A stretch of 25,396 nucleotides of DNA, from NCBI GenBank assembly GCA_050486105.1, contig JBJHCR010000056.1, positions 1 to 25,396 on the forward strand. The letters run 5' to 3'. Positions 16,581-23,526 of the stretch are shown here, one piece after another. The stretch comes from JAEXNA01 sp050486105 (GTDB lineage Bacteria; Vulcanimicrobiota; Xenobia; Xenobiales; JADMJV01). Position numbers and translations under genes: made by a program. How positions within the stretch are numbered: position 1 is the first letter of the stretch; every line of letters starts with the position of its first letter. The notes beneath the pieces were generated by a model. That model was given only the letters and a program-made list of their open reading frames with translations, did not search any database and was not told the origin of the DNA.

Positions 16581-16610
16581 TGGGCGATCTGTCCCCCGGA
16601 AAACCTCAGC

Positions 16611-16687
16611 TTGACTGCCTGATAGCATCTTGACAGCATGAGACCCATAGTGACCCTAGGAGCCCGATATTGCCGAGAAACTCGAGG
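16611..16687 (+). pseudogene. Relic of a vapB promoter and start region
   Basis: This stretch aligns with the promoter and first codons of the intact RHH antitoxin at 18132-18220. Both share TTGAC, then GATAGCATC (16621-16629 against 18147-18155), then TGACA-CATGAGA, GTGACCCT and TTGCCGAGA. The relic's ATG (16638) is followed by VTL-like coding sequence that loses the frame after about ten codons. The matching sequence fades after 16687. Confidence 0.65.
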
Positions 16688-16767
16688 TTAGTGTTGAGGT
16701 TCTCCCCAGAACGAGTGCAACATGGACATAGAGACCAAGCTCCTCTTAAGGAACTGCAGAGCCTCTT

Positions 16768-17061
16768 CTATCGATAAAGATATCCGTGGGCGTGACGGAT
16801 CTGCCCAATATAGTCGTCGCCTTCTAGGAAGCGACCGGCGTCGCTCTCCCACATGCTTGATTGCCGTATGTCAGAATCATCGAGCAAGCTGATCGTCGTG
16901 TGCTTGACCTTTACCATATCCAAGCGAGGAAGCGGATTGACTTGGCTCGAGATATCTCCATACTCGAACACGCTGAGTTGATTGATTTCTTTGTCGACCT
17001 TGAACACGGTGAGGGTTCCAGGCGCGCTCACCGAGGAACCGTTGGCAAGGTAAGAAGTCAA
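16768..17061 (-). CDS. Hypothetical protein, possible 3' part of a frameshifted gene
   Basis: About 97 residues from TTG 17061; the same frame is open up to 17151 without a better start. Codon third positions are GC-rich in this frame and much less so in the opposite frame that overlaps it (16861-17184 plus), so the minus strand is preferred. The sequence contains GTLTVFKVDKEINQLSVFEY and ends GQIRHAHGYLYR. No family recognised. A one-base change near 17127-17150 would join it to the gene just upstream, giving about 190 residues. Confidence 0.5.
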   Translation of the reverse strand: MTSYLANGSSVSAPGTLTVFKVDKEINQLSVFEYGDISSQVNPLPRLDMVKVKHTTISLLDDSDIRQSSMWESDAGRFLEGDDYIGQIRHAHGYLYR

Positions 17062-17123
17062 TACGGTAGAGGAATCACTATCTTTGAGGCCAAGGAACTC
17101 GCCTCGCTCCGGGTCACTGACCT

Positions 17124-17336
17124 TTACACCGATCGGTCTCGTTCGCTTCCATCAAGGGCCATGACGTTGGTCAGAGTGGATTGAAAACTGTCAACTAGGC
17201 GCTCATATTCACCGGAGAGATCTTCCTTTTTCTCCACCGATTGGCTGTTTTTTCGAGCCGATTCCAGACCAGCTATCCGACTGAGAATCGAATTTCCGCC
17301 TCCGTTGCTCGTTTGTGTGTTGATCATCGCGCTCAT
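17124..17336 (-). CDS. Small hypothetical protein, possible 5' part of the same broken gene
   Basis: 70 residues starting MSAMINTQTSNGGG and continuing with a charged helical stretch (KKEDLSGEYERLVDSFQSTL). No signal peptide. It ends RDRSV at a TAA where the next frame continues IGVKVSDPERGEF, so the two may be one gene split by an indel. The MINTQTS start is mildly reminiscent of flagellin N-termini, but the diagnostic residues that follow in flagellins are absent. Confidence 0.45.
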   Translation of the reverse strand: MSAMINTQTSNGGGNSILSRIAGLESARKNSQSVEKKEDLSGEYERLVDSFQSTLTNVMALDGSERDRSV

Positions 17337-17539
17337 CTCCTTGCTACTTCTGTAGTCAGTCTCCCATAGAACTGTTTTCTGGCTGTTAATCCTACAGTCT
17401 CTTTGTGTCCTGTGGGCCAGCGCGCTGGGTAAGGGTTTCTCCGGAGTCTACTTTTGGAGCCGGAAGTTCGTGAGTTGAACAGAGAGCAAAACGAAGATTG
17501 AGGCAGCTTGCTTAAAGCGCTCGCCCTAAGGTCTTGAGC

Positions 17540-17734
17540 AAACTGGTCACGGAGAATCGTTGCGAGAAGTTCCGCCCGCTGCCGCATTTCACCTTCCCCA
17601 TCGGTAGTCACGTCTCGCCTGGCTCCAAGGCGAAAGGCCTTCCCTCGGTCGGTGAGCAGGCCCAGGGCGATCAGCTTGTAGCCCTCTCCTCCGGTTTCGC
17701 TCTTGATGTGTTCCCTACCGAGTCGCTCCGGTCC
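17540..17734 (-). pseudogene. Fragment paralogous to the 387-residue membrane protein
   Basis: The minus frame reads RLGREHIKSET, GEGYKLIALGLLT, AFRLGARRDV, MRQRAELLATIL. The intact gene at 18874-20037 has RLGREFIQSET, GEGYSLIVVDLLT, AFRLGAKRDV, MRQRAELLTSFL. Only this central stretch of about 60 residues is present. A TGA lies immediately upstream in frame, and downstream the similarity fades into a Ser/Arg-rich tail ending at 17333. It lacks the membrane segments of the intact copy. Confidence 0.75.
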
Positions 17735-17790
17735 TCAAAAGAGAGTGGAGTACCTCCCAGAACCGAAGAAAATCGAGAACCGCTCGGTTG

Positions 17791-18030
17791 ATGGAATTTC
17801 GCTTGAACCGAAAGCTCCCAATCGAAGTCCAAGAGGCCCTGCTCGCAGAGAAAGCTTTAAAGCCTCCAGCCAATACCATGTCCTTCCTGCACTACCCGGT
17901 GACCATGGTAGACGAAGAGACCTTACGACTCGATCTCCACAACTGCGCCGCTCCCCAAGAACTTCTGAGTTGCCTTTCCCCGAATATCGAACAGCACCCT
18001 GAAGTGCTCGAGGAAGCAACTAAGTCTTAA
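17791..18030 (+). CDS. Small hypothetical protein
   Basis: 79 residues from ATG 17791 (a TTG lies one codon earlier). The sequence MEFRLNRKLPIEVQEALLA, then VTMVDEETLRLDLHNCAAP, is acidic, looks soluble and is protein-like in composition. There is no recognisable family and no good ribosome site. It lies just after the paralogous fragment and about 135 bases before the vapB start. Confidence 0.4.
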   Translation: MEFRLNRKLPIEVQEALLAEKALKPPANTMSFLHYPVTMVDEETLRLDLHNCAAPQELLSCLSPNIEQHPEVLEEATKS

Positions 18031-18131
18031 GGACCCTACCAGATGAAAGCGACTGCTAGAGTGGACATGAGCCGAGCGGTCAAAGAGTCGGTCAATCCTT
18101 GATCCGAGAGCTAAAAACTCCTTAAGTCATC

Positions 18132-18161
18132 TTGACAGCATTTCACGATAGCATCATGATG
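18132..18161 (+). promoter_or_regulatory. Promoter and operator of the vapBC operon
   Basis: A perfect TTGACA -35 (18132-18137), a 17-base spacer and CATGAT as -10 (18155-18160, four of six consensus bases). Initiation six or seven bases after the -10 would fall on the antitoxin ATG at 18167, giving a leaderless message, which fits the lack of a ribosome site. The 10-bp palindrome CATCATGATG (18152-18161) overlaps the -10 and is a natural operator candidate for an RHH antitoxin. Confidence 0.6.
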
Positions 18162-18166
18162 ACAAC

Positions 18167-18433
18167 ATGAGAACCACTGTGACCCTCGATCCTGACGTTG
18201 CCGAGAGACTTAAAGCTTACGCACGAGAAGGAAAGCTCTCATTCAAGCAGGCTCTGAACGAACTCCTTAGGCGAGGTCTTCGGGCCCAGTCGTCGCCTGT
18301 AGAACGAAATCGATTTGAAGTACAACCCCACTGTGGCGGATTTCGCCCTGGCGTAGACCCAGCCAGACTCAACCAACTCCTCGACGAACTCGAAGTTCAA
18401 GATTTCGCTAAGGAATCGACGAACTCGAAGTGA
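18167..18433 (+). CDS. vapB: Ribbon-helix-helix antitoxin
   Basis: 88 residues. The N-terminus MRTTVTLDPDVAERLKAY then SFKQALNELLRRGL is a textbook RHH DNA-binding fold (strand TTVTL, two helices). The C-terminal FRPGVDPARLNQLLDELE is the toxin-binding tail seen in VapB-type antitoxins of this subclass. The stop TGA overlaps the GTG start of the PIN toxin by four bases. A decayed copy of its 5' end lies 1.5 kb upstream. Confidence 0.9.
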   Translation: MRTTVTLDPDVAERLKAYAREGKLSFKQALNELLRRGLRAQSSPVERNRFEVQPHCGGFRPGVDPARLNQLLDELEVQDFAKESTNSK

Positions 18434-18861
18434 TCATCCCGGATGTGAATCTCCTGATCTACGCCTATAACTCTGAGGCGCCGAATCACGAGGCGGCGCG
18501 TAGGTGGTGGGAACATCTCCTCTCTGGCGATTACGGGGTTCGCCTCCCCTGGGCTGTGTGTTGTGGGTTTGTTCGTATCATGACTCACCCGGCTGTCCTC
18601 ATCTCTCCTATGCTTCCAGGGCCGGCCTTAGCTCACGTTCGTTCCTGGCTCGAAATCGACAATGTAGAGTTGATCGAACCGGGACCCCGCCATCTCGAAA
18701 TCTTAGAGCGATTGCTCGATGAGGTCGGAGTGGGGGGAAACTTGGTGACCGATGCCCACATCGCCGCCTTCGCTCTCGAGTATCAACTGGAAGTCCATTC
18801 CAACGACGCCGACTTCGCACGCTTCTCCGGATTACGCTGGCGCAATCCTCTGTTGGACTGA
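18430..18861 (+). CDS. vapC: PIN-domain toxin ribonuclease
   Basis: 143 residues from a GTG that overlaps the antitoxin stop (GTGA). The acidic PIN motifs are PDVNLLIYAYN (D4), the Glu in PNHEAARRWWEHL, TDAHIAAFALEY and the closing SNDADFARFSGL with Asp residues. This is the VapC subclass that partners RHH antitoxins and probably cleaves tRNA or rRNA. It ends 12 bases before the convergent membrane-protein gene. Confidence 0.93.
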   Translation: MIIPDVNLLIYAYNSEAPNHEAARRWWEHLLSGDYGVRLPWAVCCGFVRIMTHPAVLISPMLPGPALAHVRSWLEIDNVELIEPGPRHLEILERLLDEVGVGGNLVTDAHIAAFALEYQLEVHSNDADFARFSGLRWRNPLLD

Positions 18862-18873
18862 AGCCAAGTCGCT

Positions 18874-20037
18874 CTAAGCCCCAGGAGTCCGAAGAACGAT
18901 CCGCCTCTGCAACTCGCGCATCAGCCAATCAGAATCGGCCTTGGTCAACTCGTTGCCAAACTGCAGCATCCCGCTTCTGGAGATGATGCGGATGGGGGGC
19001 TCGTTCTGAGACCATCGGCTTCGCTGTCGCTCCTCTCGGCGTACTTCTAAAATCTCATCGTACTGGGCCTCGGCAACCCTGATGAGCTTGTCCCCCACTT
19101 GAGAAAAATGAACCAGGGACTCCTCTTGAAAGCAGAGTTTGTCCTGCTTGAATGCCCGATCTTTGCTGCTCCTCAAGAACCCGAAACTTCCCAAAAAAAG
19201 GAGCCCGGAGACCGACGCGAAGGCCCATAAAAAAGGGTCTTGGTGGTCGCTGCCAAGGGCATACGCGGAACCGGAGAATAGGATCCCAGATACTCCGGTG
19301 AAGCCGAATGCTAACCCTCTCAGATGCCGGTTTATGGGGGTCCAACCTTCTGCTGGAAGAAGGATCGACCCCTCGACGATTTCTAGGGTACAGACATTAG
19401 GGGGTTCCATTTCAGGAGGGGTCCCGCCTAGCCTTTGAGCCAGGTTCTGCTGAACCTCGTGGGGATCGAGCACAAGCTCTTCTTCGCCCGTCTGGTCGCG
19501 AAGGTTCACCTGCAGAAATGATGTTAAGAGTTCCGCCCGTTGCCTCATGGTTATCTCGGCTTCGTCTGAAACGTCTCTTTTGGCCCCAAGACGAAACGCT
19601 TCTCGCGCCTCGGTGAGCAGGTCTACGACAATCAAAGAGTAACCCTCACCTCGGGTCGTCTCGCTCTGAATGAACTCTCGACCGAGGCGCACTTGGCAAA
19701 AATCCTTGAGCGGCAACCGCATTTGTCCGGGGCTGAGAAGTCCAACTCTGCGATACTCCAAGATACCGGCCCTCCGATCCAGCACCACTCTCGAACGAGC
19801 GAAAAAAGCCAGGATTCCGGTCCCCAACACAAACAGTCCGAGGCCCCCATAGAAATCGATTTGGCCTCGAAATAAAGAGGGCCCCGCGAAGATGGCCCCT
19901 ACCAAGACCATAACGCAGCCCCAAACGAAAGCCACACCTTGAAACTCTAATCGGTCGGAGCCTTGAGCAGCCAAGTCCCAGAAATCATCATAGATCTCCG
20001 AATCGTGTCTCAAGAGGTGTTCTATTTTCTCGTTCAC
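18874..20037 (-). CDS. Membrane protein of unknown function
   Basis: 387 residues. A soluble N-terminus (about 1-30) is followed by a pair of membrane helices (about 33-55 and 62-85), a cytosolic domain of about 140 residues rich in charged motifs (RLGREFIQSET, MRQRAELL), and a second helix pair near 235-280, then a basic C-terminal domain ending MRELQRRIVLRTPGA. The two halves could be a duplication of a helix-pair-plus-domain unit. No family recognised. A degenerate fragment of its cytosolic domain lies at 17540-17734. It follows the 99-residue membrane protein by 43 bases and is probably co-transcribed with it. Confidence 0.78.
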   Translation of the reverse strand: MNEKIEHLLRHDSEIYDDFWDLAAQGSDRLEFQGVAFVWGCVMVLVGAIFAGPSLFRGQIDFYGGLGLFVLGTGILAFFARSRVVLDRRAGILEYRRVGLLSPGQMRLPLKDFCQVRLGREFIQSETTRGEGYSLIVVDLLTEAREAFRLGAKRDVSDEAEITMRQRAELLTSFLQVNLRDQTGEEELVLDPHEVQQNLAQRLGGTPPEMEPPNVCTLEIVEGSILLPAEGWTPINRHLRGLAFGFTGVSGILFSGSAYALGSDHQDPFLWAFASVSGLLFLGSFGFLRSSKDRAFKQDKLCFQEESLVHFSQVGDKLIRVAEAQYDEILEVRREERQRSRWSQNEPPIRIISRSGMLQFGNELTKADSDWLMRELQRRIVLRTPGA

Positions 20038-20080
20038 AGTCTCCCCCCTTTAGTGCTCGGCCAGGCACCCTAACAAGTTG

Positions 20081-20380
20081 CTAAAGTTGGTGCTCCTTCG
20101 GTGGGCCTTTGGGCTCGCGATAGCGGCGCCATCGACTGATGACAAACAGCATGGGCACCAAAAAGGCTGCTCGCCAAGCCCAACCAAAACCACGCTCTGG
20201 GTCCATTGGCAGAGATAAGTCTGCCAGAATAAAGAATAAACCCAGGACCACAACCGGGGTCCATGGATTGATGGCCCATCTCCGAAAAACTATGTTCCAG
20301 GCAAGAGCCAACAAATAGGTAGGGAAAAGCAGAGCGCATGCTCCTATCAGCAGTCCAAGAATCGTTAACACCGCTTCCAT
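20081..20380 (-). CDS. Small membrane protein
   Basis: 99 residues with three hydrophobic segments (about 3-25, 42-58 and 66-82) and a basic tail RWRRYREPKGPP. No family recognised. ATG start. It lies between the LLM oxidoreductase gene (82 bases upstream) and the larger membrane-protein gene, on the same strand. Confidence 0.6.
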   Translation of the reverse strand: MEAVLTILGLLIGACALLFPTYLLALAWNIVFRRWAINPWTPVVVLGLFFILADLSLPMDPERGFGWAWRAAFLVPMLFVISRWRRYREPKGPPKEHQL

Positions 20381-20462
20381 TACAAGACTGTTCGAAACAT
20401 GGGCTAAGGGTCCTGGCTATACTCCCACAAGTCCGCAGCCGACAAAGCTCTCGAACCTACTC

Positions 20463-21278
20463 TCAGCCCTTGAGATCCTTAAGCAGCTTCTCGGCCCGAG
20501 AAAAATCGAAGGGCACTCCAACAGTCACCATGAAGTGACTGATCCCCGCTTTGATGTAGTCCTCGATACGCTCGAACTGCTCCGGCTGAGAAACCAAAAT
20601 AGACTTTTCGATTTCTGCGGGGTCGCGTCCCCTTTTTTCACACCAGGTGTTAAGGACCGAAATCTTATGGGAGATCTGTTCAGGAGTGCCGAAGTAATTC
20701 CACCTGTCGGCGTGTTCGGCTACCAAGCGCAAGGTGATCTTCTCGCCTCCTCCACCGATGAGGATCGGCATCGGTGCTCGCACGGGAGGAGGGGTGAGTT
20801 TTGCCATACGTTCCTTGAGAATGGGAAGGTCTCGCTCAAGGTCCCTCAAGCGACTAACAGCGGTGCCGAACTCATACCCGTACTCGTCATAATCTTTCTG
20901 ATACCAACCGGATCCGATTCCCAAGATGGTGCGCCCGCCGGAAACGTGGTCGTGGGTGCGGGCGATATCTGCCAGGAGTTGAGGGTTGCGATAAGAATTG
21001 CAGGTCACCATCAGGCCCAATTCTACCCGCGCGGTCAAACAAGCGAAAGCGGTAAGCAAGGTCCAGCCTTCAAAATGATCGCCCCGCTCCGCCGGGTCTC
21101 CAGCCTCGGGTGGCAAATCAGGACCCATCGGTGCCTCTTCTACTCCGTACAAGGGGAAAAAGTGATCCCATGTCCAGAGAGAATCGAATCCAGCTTGGTC
21201 CGCGTGCTGGGCCGCCTCAGCCAAAGCTTGGTAGGTGCAGTGCTGGGGATGGAGTTGGATGCCTACTTTTATTGCCAT
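20463..21278 (-). CDS. LLM-class F420-dependent oxidoreductase (Rv1855c-like)
   Basis: About 271 residues in the luciferase-like TIM barrel fold. Family landmarks are GFDSLWTWDHF, LGLMVTCNSYRNPQLLA, GGRTILGIGSGWYQKDYDEYGY, then PMPILIGGGGEKITLRLVAEHAD and RDPAEIEKS. These closely follow the pattern of the TIGR03560 family (Rv1855c-like), whose members are predicted to use coenzyme F420 rather than FMN. The real substrate is unknown and F420 use is inferred from the family. ATG 21278 is preferred; a TTG at 21284 has GGAG five bases upstream and cannot be excluded. Confidence 0.9.
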   Translation of the reverse strand: MAIKVGIQLHPQHCTYQALAEAAQHADQAGFDSLWTWDHFFPLYGVEEAPMGPDLPPEAGDPAERGDHFEGWTLLTAFACLTARVELGLMVTCNSYRNPQLLADIARTHDHVSGGRTILGIGSGWYQKDYDEYGYEFGTAVSRLRDLERDLPILKERMAKLTPPPVRAPMPILIGGGGEKITLRLVAEHADRWNYFGTPEQISHKISVLNTWCEKRGRDPAEIEKSILVSQPEQFERIEDYIKAGISHFMVTVGVPFDFSRAEKLLKDLKG

Positions 21279-21284
21279 AACCAA

Positions 21285-21604
21285 GGTTTCTCCGGCGGGA
21301 GATCAGGACCTTTCTCAAGCGACTTCAATGAGCCCGAAGCGGCTGCAATCTCACCAAGCCTGTTACCGCCCGGACGCCGCCATTACTTTGAGAGCTGTAC
21401 TATCTTTTCTTGGATAATCTTCGCCGTTTCCCAGGAGCTGTGTTCGTCTAACCCCAAGCAGTCCAAAGCTGTCGAACCCGCTGGGTAGCGTCGCGGCATG
21501 TCGCGCCGCCAAAGAAACAGCTCGAGAAGGGGGACGAGAGCGCAGCTTTGCGCAGCGCGGTACTTTCCTATCTGGAGGTTGCTCCGGGAGCGGAAGCCGG
21601 CATT
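21285..21604. other. Region without a supported gene
   Basis: Both strands have open stretches that look half-coding but none can be called. One minus frame (21383 to about 21604) ends SSWETAKIIQEKIVQLSK and has no upstream start. A plus frame at about 21430-21620 ends ALRSAVLSYLEVAPGAEAG and looks vaguely TPR-like. They oppose each other, so at least one is chance. Confidence 0.4.
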
Positions 21605-21967
21605 CTAGAGCGATGAATCGCATCGCGCTGCGAGAGGAGCCTCTGGATAAACGTCGGGAGCAACTGGGCAACAGAGGATACGAAGATGGGGGCTATCCCC
21701 TTGCGCTTCTCGAATTCCCACCCTGAAGTCATGCTCCGGAGTTCTCATCCTTCCCAACCTCGTCGAGTTGCGCCCAGGCGTCCTCCTCGGACATCCCAAG
21801 GTAAATTCCCCCGAGAGAGAGCAGCTTAGGGCTCGGGGCACGATAGGCGATGCCTCCTCCTGGGTCGTATCCTTAGCCCCGAATAGCGCCCAGGTTGTTG
21901 AGCCCAGAATCGCAACTAGGCCGATAAGCGCGAAGACTTCCACAAGCCTTTTAGCCATTCGGACCAT
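21605..21967 (-). pseudogene. Decayed small exported or membrane protein fused to the macroglobulin frame
   Basis: From an ATG at 21965-21967 the frame gives MVRMAKRLVEVFALIGLVA, a signal-peptide or single membrane helix, then a Glu-rich linker. From about 21830 another frame looks better: LSLGGIYLGMSEEDAWAQL, then DEVGKD, ending at a TGA near 21728. Its GxxLGMS pattern recalls small lipoprotein/BamE-type repeats. A third segment, GWEFEKRKGIAPIFV, appears in a further frame. This suggests one small gene damaged by several indels. It is read through in frame from the macroglobulin ORF only by chance. Confidence 0.4.
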
Positions 21968-23526
21968 TCTATCACGTCGGGATTCCTGTTGCCTATGGAC
22001 CCGATGGGCGAGTAGTCCACGCAGCAACTTCGCGTTCAGCGGATTGGCCGAGTCGTCGCCCAGCAGCGCAGAAAGCAAGATGGCGTCGGTGCGCAGACCG
22101 CTGTGCAAGAGCAAACTCTCCCCTTCACCCCCTCTATAGCTGGTCGTGAACTGCGCGGTTTCCGCCGTTTCCGTAGCCCGATTCATCACCAGACGCTTGA
22201 GTTCCGTCAGCTCTGGTTCGCCTTGGGCTGTCTCATTCAGCGTGGGCCAAAGCCATCCCAAAGCCTCGAGGTCCAGACTCTTCTCAGCCTTGATCTCTCC
22301 GAACAACGACTTGGCTTTGGCCACATCTCCATCTCCGTTGAGCTGGCGCACATAGAGAGCGTAGGCCAGACAACTGCGAGTGGTTTCAGGGGCATATTTC
22401 AGCGCCGCGCACTTCGACTCAATCTCCCTGAGGTAGCCCATAGCCTTGTGCAGAGCGTCCTCTTCAATCTCGAAACCGGCGAGCTTCGAACGCACCAAAG
22501 CGTGGGCCACGTGCAGGGAGACGAAGGGAACCGAGTGCCCATTGCGACTCCAATACTCCCAACCACCGTCGGAGTTCTGCAGACGCAGCAGGTCAGTGAG
22601 GTCCACGGCCAGACGAGACTCGATGGCTCTTGTGTCGGGCAAGTCCTCTGCATGGAAGTCCGCCAAAACGTCGCGTAGTGAAGCAATGGAGAGGACCCTC
22701 GAGGCCTTCTGTTCGCTGCACTCGTAAGGGTAGGTGTACAGGTAAAGGAAGGCGTCGGTCAATTCCGAGAGGGCGGTGGACGAGAGACGGACCTGCAAGC
22801 CTCCGAGCTGTGTCCAAATGCCGGAAGGTCGCTGCACGGGCAGGCTGAGTGCTCCGTCCTTGTCGATGGAGCCGTAAGTGGCGAAGGTCTCCTGGCTAGC
22901 AGGGGTATAAACGGGCAGGCTGACCCTGGCAGCGTCGGAGCGCCCACTGGAGGCTACGGCGCCGAAGCGAAAGTGGGCCGTACCCACCTGGTCTGCTTGG
23001 CATTCGAAGGACAGCTCTACTCGATCCTTAGCGGGCACCGTGATCTTCTGGCCGACGGGTCCCACCCAGGCCACGCCGGTGGCCTCACCAACCACCTCAG
23101 TCTCAATGGGCTCGTCAGAGAGGTTCTGCACCACTACGGGAAGCTTCGCCCTGTCTCCGAAGTTTAGGAAGCGAGGTAGTGACGGCCGCACCATCAAGGG
23201 AAGTCGAGCGGTCAGGACTTGATCGCCGGTTCCGAAGTAGGCATCGTCTTTGGTGGCCACCGAAAAGATGCGATAGCGGGTTAGGTTGTCGGGCAACTTC
23301 ACCTTGATCCTGGTGTGGCCGGAAGCATCGGTGACCAGGTTCCCTTTGAAGACGGCCAAAGCATCAAAGTTCTTCCGCTCCGAGAACCTAGTGCCGGGCA
23401 GCGGCGGAGTGGGAGGCTCGGGAAGCATCCTGCTGTCCATCTCACTCTGTTGCGGCGACCTACTTCCGGGCAGCCCTGGGTAGTCCAGGGCCACGGCAGT
23501 CCGGAGATGAGAGCTGGCGAGGCCGG
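21968..23526 (-). pseudogene. Alpha-2-macroglobulin, 3' part with thioester domain (frameshifted and truncated)
   Basis: This frame continues the macroglobulin after a frameshift near 23519-23526. It carries the bait-to-thioester linker typical of bacterial members (KLPDNLTRYRIFSVATKDD, then LMVRPSLPRFLNFGDRAKL) and the thioester motif C-S-E-Q (22709-22720) in YPYECSEQKASR. The alpha-helical thioester domain follows (LQNSDGGWEYWSRNGHSVPF). The match ends at LLRGLLAHR (about 22001), just where other members go on with an NTQENA-type motif and several hundred more residues. The C-terminal receptor-type domains are therefore missing. Confidence 0.8.

Noticed and set aside
16861..17184. 107-codon plus-strand frame
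   Set aside because: It opposes the hypothetical minus-strand frame; third codon positions are less GC-rich than in the minus reading and no family is evident.
17124..17336. Flagellin-like N-terminus (MINTQTS)
   Set aside because: The short resemblance stops after seven residues; the following conserved flagellin region is absent.
20535..21488. 317-codon plus-strand frame opposite the LLM oxidoreductase
   Set aside because: The minus frame carries unmistakable LLM family motifs along the whole interval.
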